Source: Anthoceros angustus (Eukaryota; Streptophyta; Anthocerotopsida; Anthocerotales; Anthocerotaceae). Taken from it: 64,000 nt of DNA. Both the position numbers and the translations under genes were made by a program. Of the stretch, positions 1 to 10,093 are shown piece after piece. Numbering within the stretch: the first letter of the stretch is position 1; each line of letters starts with the position of its first letter. Under the pieces are notes generated by a model, which saw only the letters and a program-made list of their open reading frames with translations, did no database searches and had not been told where the DNA came from. The DNA lies in contig VJWM01000204.1 in the NCBI GenBank assembly GCA_010909165.1, forward strand, positions 62,001 to 126,000, read 5' to 3'.

Positions 1-440
1 ATATTCTCATATTATTAACACAAAAGTGTTCATGAGGATATTGAACATATTTATATTGTGATGGAGCTATGTACCAATGGTACACTAAAGGATGAACTAA
101 AAAAGGGGAGCTTATTGTGAAGAGGATGCAAAAATACTTATGTTTAACCTAATGGAGGCAATCAATTTTGCCACAGCATAATGTTATGCATCGCGATTTG
201 AAACCGGCTAATATACTATTACTTAGCCGTCTCAAAGTCATACTAGGACTTTGGTTTATGCTTCCATGTCTCCAAAACGAACATGAATTATTGTATGCAG
301 GAGGCTGGGGAACCCCATGTTACATGGCTCGGAGGTATTGGAGTCAAGACGATGTAAACATAAGCTATACTTCAAAAGCCGATATTTGGAGCCGAGTCAT
401 TTTGTATGAAGTTTTAACCGAAATCGTCCTTATATAGGAT
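1..440 (+). pseudogene. Protein kinase fragment, frameshifted
   Basis: Read in pieces across frames, this stretch gives kinase subdomains in order: a hinge-like MELCTNGTLKDELKKG near 60-115, helix alphaE-like ILMFNLMEAINF near 130-170, an intact catalytic loop HRDLKPANILL near 190-222, a degraded activation segment and a DIWS motif of subdomain IX near 380-400. The Asp of HRD is kept, but no single frame holds it all: at least one frameshift and one stop (near 118) separate the hinge from the catalytic loop. The 5' half lies outside the window or is lost. It is a Ser/Thr kinase remnant. The subfamily cannot be assigned. Confidence 0.6.
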
Positions 441-1070
441 ATGAGTTCGACGAAAAGAAGAATGGATAACTCAATTGGACCTAGATGAGTGGCCCAACAT
501 GTCACACAGTGAAAGATCTACTACACTCAATGTTACATTTAGAACAAGAGTGTAGACCGGATCTTGACAAGTTCTAAACCATTCTTGGTTTTGCTCGCTA
601 TCTTATATATGAAAGATAGTAATTTTATTATATAAGAACTTTTATTTGTATTATATATTTTAATATAATGATTTTTATTTTAACTTTATTCATAATTTCA
701 TTAAACCACTCTTGATTGCCTCTTTCTTGTGAGAAAGTCTTCAAGCCATGCAAGCTCATGAAATTGATGTAGTGAAGGATTGGAGTATATCGCTATGTGT
801 TTAGCTGAGTGCTTTTGGTCATTGTCATAGCATGGCATAATAGCATCGGACAATTTCTTCTTCTATAGCTACGCATATTATAGTTACTAAATCGCATGTT
901 AGAATCTTGACGGGTTCGCAAACCCCGATTACCGGCTCTAAGCGGGCTGCTCAACGTGCTTGTGGGGCGACCACACCAAGGGTGTGCGAATGTTTTGAAT
1001 CATGAGCCGAGCAAGGCGAACGTGGCACAGGCGGAGTGTGAAGATGGCGTCACGAGAAGGAAAATTGGCA
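441..1070. other. AT-rich intergenic stretch
   Basis: No coding pattern or structural RNA was recognised. The stretch is AT-rich to about 700 and then of mixed composition up to the LINE fragment. Confidence 0.5.
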
Positions 1071-1071
1071 T

Positions 1072-1990
1072 TTAGTGGAAACGGCTATTGTTGAAGTCCC
1101 ACCTTGTTGCCGTCCACAGAGAACTCCTACCGCAGGGCAATGGACACCGTTGCACGAAAGAAGCCATCACACAAGAAAAGGGGGCGGTGGTAGGCTTTAG
1201 CAGGCCTTGATGAACTGGAGAAATCCTTGCCCATGGCCCCGTGAGTCTCGATGGCAAGGGGATGAAGGCATGGCCCTTCTTGCATGGGCGAGTACTTGTG
1301 AACGCTCGTTGTCGCGCATCTCTCCGCCACCCAACCCGGAGGGTTGATGATGGCGTTGCGCAGAGTGTCCCGGGCAAGGTCTTCAGCCACATCCACAACA
1401 CTCCCCTCGGCCGAGAACATGGCGTCAGCGGGCGGCGTGATGCGTGTAATGCGCTGCCCGCCCGGAGAGCGAGGGCTACGGCGGCAGTCTAAAGAGAGCG
1501 AGCCAAAGGTTGGACCAAACCCGGAACCTCATCGCGGTAGAAAAGAAGCCGGTCGACTCGAAATACCTTGATGCAAGGTCGGGCTAGAAGCCATGAACCT
1601 CCCTTCCCGAGCAAGAGCGGAGGCGAGCTCGAGCTGGTCAAGGAATGGAGGAATCGAGGAGCAAAGCCAGCACGTGCCCATACAAGTTTCTTCTCATGGA
1701 GGGAGGCCAAAGCCCCACAGCCTGGGTCCGCAGAGAACGAGGACGAATGCGGCATGACCGCCTAGCCTCTGAGGATAGGACACCCCTAGCCAATCTTAAG
1801 GACAAGCATGCAAGGGGAAGGCGCCCTCCTCGACGCCCGAGACGAAGGCCTTGAAGATGCGGTAATCCCTAGGGGATTAGGAAATGGGAGGCCTAGATGC
1901 GGGTTGAGAGGACCAAGCTCAAGCGTCGTGCCAGATGCCTTGCGGCGCACTCTAAGGGGCCGCTCTTCGGCGAGGTAAGCAATTGCATTC
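1072..1990 (-). mobile_element. LINE-type retroelement fragment (region 3' of the RT domain)
   Basis: On the - strand, broken reading frames near 1090-1420 contain DVAEDLARDTLRNAIINPPG, then LHPLAIETHGAMGKDF, then FRATVSIAL. This order is typical of the segment after the reverse transcriptase in plant LINE-like elements. A GSWLLARPCI motif near 1600 matches a GGWQLLARPCI motif in the larger LINE at 21.2-24.3 kb, which supports a common family. The reading shifts frame several times and no catalytic RT motif is present, so this is a dead 3' fragment. It is GC-rich compared with the AT-rich flanks. Confidence 0.5.
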
Positions 1991-2250
1991 ATGTGAGCAC
2001 TTCCTCAACGGACAACCAAGCAAAACAAGTCTAATATGCAAATATAGGTGCAAACCAATTTGTAACACTAGGAGAGAGTAGCTTGCACGTTGTGGTTTTC
2101 CTCCCACACTCTCCCCACGAGAACAACACGCAAATTGCTGGCACATGGCTCTCGGAGTGTTAGCTTTGGCCTCCTCACAACTCTCTTGCATTGCATATGT
2201 AGAGGACAAGGACAAGTTATGATGTGAGCTTGTCCTTTGTGAAAGGGTCT
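1975..2250 (-). repeat. Dispersed repeat, inverted partner of 42950-43210
   Basis: Read on the - strand, this segment aligns over about 250 bp with the + strand of 42950-43210. Shared blocks in the same order are ACAAGCT, GTTGTGAGGA-GCCAAAGCT, TGTTGTTCTCGTGGGGAGAG, CAAGCTACTCTC, CTTGGTTGTC and GAGGAAGTGCTCA. Identity is roughly 70-75 percent by eye. It is probably the end of a transposable element. No terminal inverted repeat or target duplication could be fixed. Confidence 0.6.
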
Positions 2251-3884
2251 ATATAGATATACTAGGCCTTGGCATTGGCATATTCCTAAGATATCCTATT
2301 GGCATCGATATGCCGAAATATCCAAAGAATACACCATAGTATGCAAGGAATATGCTAAAGCATATAACTTGTGTTTATCCACTTAGTTATTGCTAACCGT
2401 GTTTAATTAATGAATCGGTGCCATGTGGTTCGATAGCCCCTTCCATGTGCCGCCACCATAGCCTCCTAACGCTCCCCGGACTCGGGTCGAATGGCGAAAA
2501 CGAAAGCGAAATGGTGGCGGCTGTCACTGTCATCTCGATCGAAGGAAGGACAACGCCAAATTCACGGACGCTATCAGCGACGCCATTGGAGGCAACGAGC
2601 GATATTTCGGCAATGCAAGCCACCTACGGTACCTTGCCGCTCATTTGGCAATGCATCCGCAATCAAGACCTGCATTTGTCAACTTATTTTCAAGGGTTCA
2701 ATCTTCACTTCAAAGTTTCTTTTATTTTAGATTTTTCTTCTCATGACCCATTATAAGGTTTCTTCTATTTTAGGAGGTTTTTCTTTTCATGACCCTATAA
2801 CATCTTCACTCCGAGGTTTCTTCTCTTTTCCAAGATTTCCTTTTTCTCATGAGATAAGGTAGACATAACGAGTTTTTGTCCAACCACTTCAGAACAAGCA
2901 CAAGGCGTATGGTCATAGTGACTCCAAACTTGTTTCAATTGTTGTCGTAATATTTTCATACGGAATAAAGTATCAAGTATACACGTAATATTTTCATATG
3001 GAATAAAGCATCATGTATACACATAAACGCATCATTGGTTCCATAAAGTGGGTGTTTTTGGGCCCTATGGCTTTTGTTCTTCTCTTTTCTAGACCTATTA
3101 TTGTAGGAGTATGTTCAAATAAATGTGGCAATTCAGAATCCAGCTTTTTCAACCTGCCCTATATTCGATTATACTTCACACCATTATTATTTAGGTTATT
3201 TGAGTATACTTCACACAATTAGTATTTAGGTTAAACTCAAAATATTGGTTAAACATCAATGCGTTTTATGTATCTTTGTCTTATGACAAAAATTTCCCGG
3301 CCTTAGTAGACTTAACTATACTTCTATTTGAGTATACTTCACCCCACTAGTATTTAGGTCAAACTGAAAATACCGATTACTCATGAATGCTTTTCGTGTA
3401 TCTCTGTCTAGTCCGTCCCATGATGGAAATTCCATCCTTAGTGGACTTCAATATACTTTTTCTTCTTATGATTCTTGCTTCAGTTGCGTGAGTTCAATTC
3501 CTGTGATGCCCCTCTTCAGTTCAATTCCCGTAATGCCCTCTACAAGGCCTAAAGGTAGAATTGTTCACTTTTTCTATACGGATTTTTTCCTTGATTCCAC
3601 CCCTCACATTCCTGTCTTTGTGTGGAGGTTTGAACCACTCCAAAATAAACAAACAAGTTTGATGCTATCCTAAGTAGATTCTAATAGAAGAAGAAAGAAC
3701 AACCGCTACCCAAAGGTGAAAGTAGAGACTTTATATAAAAAAAGAGATGGGAAAGCCCATCTACCCCTAGACAAAAAGGGCATCAAGGTAAGGGGGACTA
3801 GCCCCACGATCACCCGAGGAGAAGAAAGAGAAGAAAAGAAAGAGGTGTCTACTACCTAATACAGATTACACATATTATATTTAT
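2251..3884. other. Gene-free AT-rich stretch with short direct repeats
   Basis: No gene was recognised. There are several low-order direct repeats: related TTCT-rich lines ending in CATGACCC near 2715-2800, a 38-bp tandem pair at 2946-3021, and two related blocks around 3186-3310 and 3327-3440 that share TGAGTATACTTCAC and TAGTATTTAGGT. These look like decayed non-coding repeats. Confidence 0.5.
2946..3021. repeat. 38-bp tandem duplication, two copies
   Basis: Two adjacent 38-bp units (2946-2983, 2984-3021) begin CGTAATATTTTCATA and differ at only a few positions. Confidence 0.85.
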
Positions 3885-4467
3885 TTTCACAACCCTGTCG
3901 TGTTGCACGTGGGCATTTGGTCTAGTGGCACTGTCAAGGACAAGAAGCCCTGCGCCTTTACCGGGTTATGCAAGAAGAAGGCATTGCTGTACCCAATTCT
4001 GTGGCATTTGTGTGCCTGCGGCATGCTTGCGCTGATCTGGGCACCAATCGTTGGACATGGGGAAGCAGCTTGACTTACAATGTAGAGAACGTGGACTTCA
4101 AGCTGATGAGAGTTTGTAGGCGGCAGTTTGGTGAACATGTATGCAAAGTCCGGCAGCTTGCAGGACGCTCAGAGAGTGGTTGACGGACTTGATAGAAAGA
4201 GGTGGTGATGTGGACTTCTCTGATTGCAGGGTATTCGCAGCAGGGCATGGGGCAGGAAGCTCTTCTAGTGGATGCGTTTATAGGCAGCAGTTTGGTGAAC
4301 ATGTATGCAAAGTGTGGCAGCTTACAGGACGCTCAGAGAGAGTCTGACAGACTTGATCTAAAAGAGGTGGAAATGTGGACTGCTCTCATTGCAGCGTATT
4401 CGCAGCAGGTAATGGGCCAGGAAGCTCTTCGTCAGGGACTTTGGGCTAGGTTGGTCATGCTGGGTTA
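3885..4467 (+). pseudogene. PPR gene fragment, internal repeats only
   Basis: This segment matches the middle of the intact PPR gene at 10811-14068 (roughly its 12180-12530 part): a GIAVPNS block near 3975, repeated LVNMYAKCGS-like blocks near 4130 and 4290, and GQEAL near 4250 and 4420. Frames are broken and the PPR repeats follow each other in abnormal spacing. It ends abruptly near 4465, where the sequence changes to one matching the 5' flank of the intact gene. It is the truncated remains of an older copy. Confidence 0.8.
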
Positions 4468-5515
4468 ATTAGGCGAGTGCTTGGTCGCGCCAGCTATGGC
4501 TGTATAGAGCTTCTCGGTTGGGTCACACAAAGGGAAGCAGGATCCCCTGAAGAGAGTTTTCGTGCACAAACAAAATGGTGGACTATCCACCAGAACTGCC
4601 GCTACCCTGGTCTCTAAAAAGCAACCGGTGGCAAGAAACCAAGTTGGGAGGTGCACCACAGCTGTCCAGCGCTCCAGCTGGATAACAGGCAGACCAAGAA
4701 GGTCCTTCATTCTGCTCTGGGTATGGAGATGGAGTTGGGTGGTGGTGGTTTGCACTGGAGCTTGCCAGACGATCCTGACCGTCACAGGCCTGCAGGATGC
4801 TGTACAAGTGTGATGTCTGAGACCCCGGGAGAGTTACGTGCTCAGGGCCAATTCACTGAGGCTGTTGAGGCTGGTGAAGACAGAGGGTTGTCATTCCAAG
4901 CCTCTAATTTATGCTGTTTTGAACGGATGTGTAGTCGAGAGTACCTTGTTCTGGGTCGCCGGGTCCATGCTTTCGCGGTGAAAAGGGGGTATCAGTCAGA
5001 TAAGTTCCTGGGCTTCCACATTCTGGGGATGTATGCTTCTCAGGGCAGGTTGGAAGATGCGATCCATGGATGTATGCACAGTGGTTGTCAAACCAGATGC
5101 CTTCATATGGTCTCCCATAATCTCTGCCCATGGGCAAGACAAGCAGGCCTCACAACTCTATGATAGGACATGTGCGCAAGTCAAGGGTGAAGCCATAGGG
5201 GCCTGTATTCGTGGCAGCTTTTTAGTTAGGCTTGTGCGAGGGGATTGGACCTGAAAACTGGGGAGCAGACGGGTTGGACAGTGGCATTGAGCCTGATTTG
5301 TTTGTCCGTAATTGCTTGTTTAAGTGTGCATAGTGTGGGCACCTTGGGAGAGGCTCAAATTGTCTACAATGCTATGCAAGGAAAGGGATTGGTTGTCCTT
5401 GATACGGTTACGGTTGTTTGTCTCCTGCAGGCCTGTGTGCAAGTCTGGGCCCTTCATGACCTTGGAGATGGGGAAGCAGCTAGCTTGATTTGCAGATTGG
5501 AGAGGTGTCAGTGAG
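4468..5515 (+). pseudogene. PPR gene copy, 5' part, broken
   Basis: Collinear with about 10790-12020 of the intact PPR gene: the same leader (TCTCGGTTGGGTCACAC), the same LVLGRRVHAF-VK-GYQSD block near 4945-5005, and the same GRLEDA block near 5045. Several frameshifts and stops interrupt it, and a deletion of about 100 bp lies near 5310 relative to the intact copy. It stops near 5512, before the first long run of PLS repeats is complete, and is followed by sequence belonging to the neighbouring pseudokinase unit on the other strand. Confidence 0.85.
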
Positions 5516-5991
5516 CTCCACACTGACGAGATTTTAGGGTTTCAAGAAGTGAGGTGGTATTACCAGTTGCAACTGCGGGATATGGAGAGTGTTTTCGGGC
5601 TAGCAATATCATTGTTGCACCCGTTGGGACCTGTTCTTGATTGGAAGAGTGAGCATGTCAAGCGGTTCGATTCAGTATTCTGGCTGCCATCATATAACAT
5701 ACACAGCTCTTAATACATTGCAACTCAAACGAGTGTATGTCCGAAGTACAGCAATTTTTCGGACACACATTCAGCTTCAAATTTCTGCTCCTACTCCTAC
5801 TGTATCACAAGAGTTCTTGTGGGGATCTCATTTCAGCATTGCACTGCAAGCAAGCAGCAGTCAGCAGCAGCAAGCATTCCCGACCCTACTTGTTCTACAT
5901 TGGAACTCAACCAAAGTGTGTGCTCTGTGTACGGAGGGCAAGAATTCCTCGGACAGACTTGAAATTTCTACTCCTCCTAAATCACAGCCAA
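5516..5991. repeat. Duplicated 3' flank of the pseudokinase unit
   Basis: This stretch matches 8600-9135 in the same order, for example GGAGAGTGTTTTCGGGCTAG near 5584 and again near 8632 and 8737. It also contains internal repeats of about 150 bp built on TTGCAACTCAAAC, GACACACATTCAGCTTC and ATTTCTACTCCT. No gene is supported on either strand. The long + strand reading through it follows the repeats and is probably fortuitous. Confidence 0.65.
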
Positions 5992-6252
5992 TTAGAGGGA
6001 TGATATCATTTCGGCATTGTAGCAGCACGCATTTCCTGTCTTCGTTGTCCATGCGGGCTTGTGTCCGTCAGAAGTTGCTAGACTCTCATGAGGCTCCCGT
6101 GCAGAAACCACGGTCACATCGCTGGCGGGCTCAATATCGATCATCCTAGCCGTTCCAAAGTTTGTGAGCTTCACCACGCCATAAGGTATCACCAGAATGC
6201 TGAATGGCCTCAGACCTCCATGCGCAATCGACCTTGAGTGACAGGCTTCCAT
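5992..6252 (-). pseudogene. CDKF-like kinase C-lobe exon, catalytically degenerate
   Basis: On the - strand the reading ACHSRSIAHGGLRPFSILV followed by GVVKLTNFGTAR matches the catalytic and magnesium loops of plant CDKF-type kinases. The HRD Asp is replaced (AHGG), the catalytic-loop Asn is Ser (FSIL), and DFG is NFG, so catalysis is not expected. Only the start of the C-lobe is present. It lies just downstream of the N-lobe array at 6297-7769. A splice is possible (donor near 6312, acceptor near 6260), but the frames do not join cleanly, so it may be part of that gene or a dead remnant. Confidence 0.6.
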
Positions 6253-6296
6253 CGCCGAAGTAGTCTAACCTGAATAATACAATTCATGCCATCATC

Positions 6297-7769
6297 CTAA
6301 GGCAAGTACGGGAAGCGTCCAGCTCGCTGGGCCTCATCATTGTACTCCAGCACCAAGACAGCTCCACCATTGAAAAAAAACGAATCCAGCAGCTGCACGA
6401 TGTTTTCGGTTAGAGGATCACGCCGGATCGCCACTTCCGACTTAGCTTTAGCAGGATCTAGAATTTCCTTTAAGGCCACAATATAGCCGTCGCATCGTCG
6501 ACGAGCTTTGTACACGTTGTCACGGCCGCCGTCAATTAGCGCTACCACCTGGTACTGATCAAATACTGGAGAATGGAACACCAGGGAAACAGCTTCATCT
6601 CCAGCTCGCTGGGCCTCGGCCTCGTCAAGGTACTCCAGCACCAAGACTGTAGCTCCAGCATCAAAAACAAATGAATCACGCAGCTGCACAATGCTGTCGT
6701 CTAGGAGAGCGGGCCCGGTCGCCTTGGCCAGTTCCAACTTCGCTTTCGAAGGATCCAGAATTTCCTTCAAGGCTACAAGAAGGCCGTCGCATCTTCGACG
6801 CGCTTTATACACGTTGTCACAGCCTCCCTCAATGAGCTCCAGCACATCGTACTGATCAAATACTGGAGAATAGAACACCAGGGAACCAGCTTCACCTCCA
6901 GCTTGCTGGGCCTCGGGAACGTACTCCAGCACCAAGACAGCTCCACCATTGAAAAAAAACGAATCCAGCAGCTGCACGATGTTTTCGGTTAGAGGATCAC
7001 GCCGGATCGCCACTTCCGACTTAGCTTTAGCAGGATCTAGAATTTCCTTTAAGGCCACAATATAGCCGTCGCATCGTCGACGAGCTTTGTACACGTTGTC
7101 ACGGCCGCCGTCAATTAGCGCTACCACCTGGTACTGATCAAATACTGGAGAATGGAACACCAGGGAAACAGCTTCATCTCCAGCTCGCTGGGCCTCGGCC
7201 TCGTCAAGGTACTCCAGCACCAAGACTGTAGCTCCAGCATCAAAAACAAATGAATCACGCAGCTGCACAATGCTGTCGTCTAGGAGAGCGGGCCCGGTCG
7301 CCTTGGCCAGTTCCAACTTCGCTTTCGAAGGATCCAGAATTTCCTTCAAGGCTACAAGAAGGCCGTCGCATCTTCGACGCGCTTTATACACGTTGTCACA
7401 GCCTCCCTCAATGAGCTCCAGCACATCGTACTGATCAAATACTGGAGAATAGAACACCAGGGAACCAGCTTCACCTCCAGCTTGCTGGGCCTCGGGAACG
7501 TACTCCAGCACCAAGACAGCTCCACTATTAAAAACAAACGAATCAAGCAGCCGCCGATTGTCGGCTAGGGCCTCACGCCGGATCGCCAGTTCCACCTCAG
7601 CTTTCGTAGGATCCAGAATTTCCTTCAAGGCCACAACACTGCCGTCGGATTTTCGACGGCCTTTATACACCATGTCCATGTCAGGGCCTCCCTCAATTTG
7701 CTCTAGCACCACATACTGATCAATTACTCGAGAAGCGCGCACCAGCGAACCAGCTTCACCTCCCGCCAT
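6297..7769 (-). CDS. Array of five kinase N-lobes (CDKF-like pseudokinase)
   Basis: The 490-residue ORF starts MAGGEAGSLV and consists of five repeats of about 96 residues. Each resembles a kinase N-lobe: a YxVLExIEGG strand pair where the glycine loop should be, VYKARRRCDG, VALKEIL with the ATP-binding Lys, then IVQLxDSF and a hinge LVLEY. The best match known to me is the plant CDKF / CDK-activating kinase family (KARRLSDG, VALKE, LVLEF). The GxGxxG loop is degenerate in all copies, and no C-lobe lies in this ORF. A candidate C-lobe exon follows at 5992-6252. Repeats 2-3 and 4-5 are identical because of a recent 579-bp duplication. The gene stands head to head with a PPR copy starting near 8040. 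It may be a young, lineage-specific gene or a non-functional array. The open frame through two duplicated units suggests little time for decay. Confidence 0.65.
   Translation of the reverse strand: MAGGEAGSLVRASRVIDQYVVLEQIEGGPDMDMVYKGRRKSDGSVVALKEILDPTKAEVELAIRREALADNRRLLDSFVFNSGAVLVLEYVPEAQQAGGEAGSLVFYSPVFDQYDVLELIEGGCDNVYKARRRCDGLLVALKEILDPSKAKLELAKATGPALLDDSIVQLRDSFVFDAGATVLVLEYLDEAEAQRAGDEAVSLVFHSPVFDQYQVVALIDGGRDNVYKARRRCDGYIVALKEILDPAKAKSEVAIRRDPLTENIVQLLDSFFFNGGAVLVLEYVPEAQQAGGEAGSLVFYSPVFDQYDVLELIEGGCDNVYKARRRCDGLLVALKEILDPSKAKLELAKATGPALLDDSIVQLRDSFVFDAGATVLVLEYLDEAEAQRAGDEAVSLVFHSPVFDQYQVVALIDGGRDNVYKARRRCDGYIVALKEILDPAKAKSEVAIRRDPLTENIVQLLDSFFFNGGAVLVLEYNDEAQRAGRFPYLP
6342..7499. 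repeat. Perfect 579-bp tandem duplication
   Basis: Positions 6342-6920 and 6921-7499 appear identical where compared. The period of 579 bp is 193 codons, so the duplication keeps the frame of the kinase N-lobe ORF. A third, diverged start follows at 7500 (GTACTCCAGCACCAAGACAG). Confidence 0.95.
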
Positions 7770-8040
7770 GCCTTCTCACTGCTATGTGGATCCGGATCCG
7801 GAACAGCAGCTGGTAGCCTTCCCTCTCTCCCTGATTACGCTCGCAAACAACAGCAGCACGAATGCTGGACGCTCACAATGCTGTCCCCAAGGCCTCGTCC
7901 CCAAGTCCCTCACTCCGTCCGGGCAGCAATGAGCACCCGGAGCTCACCTGAAGCCAACAATATGGCCGTCGTGCTTCAGAGCAAACCTAGGCACACAAGA
8001 ATGCGTCACCTGCCTCTAACGAATACGGGCGAATGCAAAT
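7770..8040. promoter_or_regulatory. Divergent spacer between pseudokinase and PPR copy (copy 1)
   Basis: Both this spacer and 10094-10440 carry the block GCCTTCTCACTGCTATGTGG, a GGATCC-containing run (GGATCCGGATCCGG) and CAGCAGCTGGTAGCC. It lies between the - strand N-lobe ORF and the + strand PPR copy, so it probably holds promoters for both. No TATA box or defined element could be assigned. Confidence 0.4.
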
Positions 8041-8620
8041 CCAGGAGCCACGGAAACTTTGCCTCCATGCCCGATCAGGTGGACTAAATAATGGCCAGCT
8101 GCGGGAGAGTGACATTTTCGCCTTTTCGTCTTCAAAACGGTGCATCATCTGGAACGTTCTGCGTTGGAATCGCCAAGGATCCACAGTGTTCAGGAGACTG
8201 TTGCAACCCAACGACAACAACCAACAAAGGAAGAACGAAGAGTGAAAAGGGCACAACCAGGAGTAGCCCGAAGTCTTTTCTCCTGTGAGCCTCGACCCCG
8301 GGAGCTTTGGTGCCGACTGCTGCTCCAGCACCCCAGACGGTCCTCCATTCGGCTCTGGAGATGGGTCGCGGTGGCTTACACTGGGGTTTGCCGGACGATC
8401 CCTGCGGGTCACAGGCCTTCAGGTTGCTGGACGAGTGTGACGTCACGGCTCCGATCGTGAGCCAGCTTTGTGGTCAGAGCCATTCCACCGAGGCTGTTGA
8501 GGCTTTAGGAATCAGGGTGCAGACAGAGCGTTGCATTTCCAAGCCTCTGATTTCTGATGTGTCGAAGATGTGTGTCGAGAATGACCTTGTTCTCTTGGAC
8601 GGGATCGATCAGTTGCAACT
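8041..8620 (+). pseudogene. PPR gene copy, 5' end only
   Basis: Collinear with 10440-11330 of the intact unit: GCATCATCTGGAAC, TGGAATCGCCAAGGATCC, the GAGCCTCGACCCCGGGAGCT block at 8287, and the CTGAGGCTGTTGA-type block near 8490. It breaks off near 8600, before the first PPR repeat is complete, and passes into sequence shared with 5516-5700. Frames are interrupted. Confidence 0.75.
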
Positions 8621-9226
8621 GCGGGATGTGGAGAGTGTTTTCGGGCTAGCAGTGTCATTGTTGCCCCCGTCGAGGTCGGGACCAGTTTTTGATTGGAAGT
8701 CAGTGGTATTGCCGGTTGTAACTGCGGATCGATGTGGAGAGTGTTTTCGGGCTAGCAATGTCATCGTTGCACCCGTCGGGACCAGTTCTTGATTGGAAGA
8801 GTGAGCATGTCAAGCGGTTCGATTCGGTACTCTGGCTGCCAACATGCTCACCAACTACATACACAGCTCTTATTACATTGCAACTCAAACAAAGTGTGTG
8901 CTCGAAGGACAGTAGTTGATGGGACACATATTCAGCTTCGAATTTCTACTCCTACTGAATCACAGAGTTTATGTTGTGATCTCATATCAGCGGTAGCATT
9001 GCAGCAGGGCAAATCCCCAATCTACTTGTCCCACGTTGCATCTCAAACAAATGTGGGTTGGTGTTCAGAGGGCAGCAATTGCTCGGACAGACATTCGGCT
9101 TTACATTTCTACTCCTCCTCAATCACAGCTAATTAAAGTGATGATCTAAGTACTGGAGAATTCAACACCATGGAATTCAATCACAGCTAATTCACCTCCA
9201 GCTCGCGGGGCCGCGTGCACTTAACT
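8600..9226. repeat. Second copy of the pseudokinase 3' flank
   Basis: Matches 5530-6010 in the same order, including an extra internal repetition of the GGAGAGTGTTTTCGGGCTAG block. Unlike copy 1, no HGG/NFG-type C-lobe exon was found here: the corresponding part (9130-9220) ends in short repeats of CAATCACAGCTAATT. Confidence 0.6.
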
Positions 9227-10093
9227 TCAGGACCAAGGCAGGTGCAGCACCAAGACAATTCCGCCATCAAAATCAAACGAATCAAGCAGCTGCACTGACT
9301 CCATGCTCCTGTTCAGTTCAATCCATCCGAAATCATCTTCGAACTCAGCCAGGTCCTGCTCAGCGATACTACGATCCAGAATTTCCTTCAAGACCACAAG
9401 AAGGCCGTCGGACCTTCGACGAGCGTTAAACAAGTTTTCAAGGCCTCCTTCAATTTGCTGTAGCACATCGTACTTGTCAAGTACTGGAGAGTTCAACACC
9501 ATGCAATGAGATTCACCTCCAGCTGGCTGGGCCTCGTGAAGGTACTCCATCACCAAGACAACTCCGAGATCTTCCAAAACAAACGAATCAAGCAGCGGCA
9601 CAATGTCGTTGTTCAGGAGAGCGTGGCCGGTCGCCCGTTCCAACTTAACTTCAGCTTCAAGTGTTTCCGGAAGTTCCTTCAAGACCACAATAACGTCGTC
9701 GCATCTTCGACGAGCTTTAAACAACTTGTCACGGCCTCCCTCAATTCGCTCTAGCAAATCGTACCGATCAAGTACTGGAGAATTCAACACCAGGGCAACA
9801 GCTTCATCTAGTCCAACTCGCTGGGTCTCGTGAAGGTACTCCAGCACCAACACAGATCCGACAGAGAAATCAAACGAATCAACTAGATTCACAATGTTGC
9901 CGTACAGGAGCGCGCGGCCGGTCGCTTGTTCCAACCTAGGATCCACAACTTCCTGCAAGGTCACAAGAAGGCCGTCGTCCCTTCGACGACCTCTATACAA
10001 GGTGTCAGAGTATCCCTCAATTTCCTGTAGCACCACGTACTGCTCAGTTACTCGAGAATGGTGCACCAGCGAACGATCTCCACCTCCCGCCAT
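9227..10093 (-). CDS. Array of three kinase N-lobes (CDKF-like pseudokinase)
   Basis: The 288-residue ORF starts MAGGGDRSLV and is a diverged paralogue of the ORF at 6297-7769, with three N-lobe repeats instead of five. Each keeps the DxxE-IEGG, ARRR-DG, VxLKE or VTLQE, LLDSF and LVLEY-like blocks. The putative ATP-binding Lys is kept in repeats 2 and 3 (VVLKE) but is Gln in repeat 1 (VTLQE). No C-lobe follows. It starts head to head with the intact PPR gene, across a spacer of about 0.7 kb that is shared with the first pair. Function is unknown. Catalysis is not expected. It could be a decoy-like or scaffold-like protein or a pseudogene that happens to stay open. Confidence 0.6.
   Translation of the reverse strand: MAGGGDRSLVHHSRVTEQYVVLQEIEGYSDTLYRGRRRDDGLLVTLQEVVDPRLEQATGRALLYGNIVNLVDSFDFSVGSVLVLEYLHETQRVGLDEAVALVLNSPVLDRYDLLERIEGGRDKLFKARRRCDDVIVVLKELPETLEAEVKLERATGHALLNNDIVPLLDSFVLEDLGVVLVMEYLHEAQPAGGESHCMVLNSPVLDKYDVLQQIEGGLENLFNARRRSDGLLVVLKEILDRSIAEQDLAEFEDDFGWIELNRSMESVQLLDSFDFDGGIVLVLHLPWS

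Noticed and set aside
5637-6149. A 170-residue + strand ORF
   Set aside because: It runs through duplicated non-coding flank and antisense to the kinase C-lobe exon. The homologous stretch at 8789-9136 gives a different, shorter reading.
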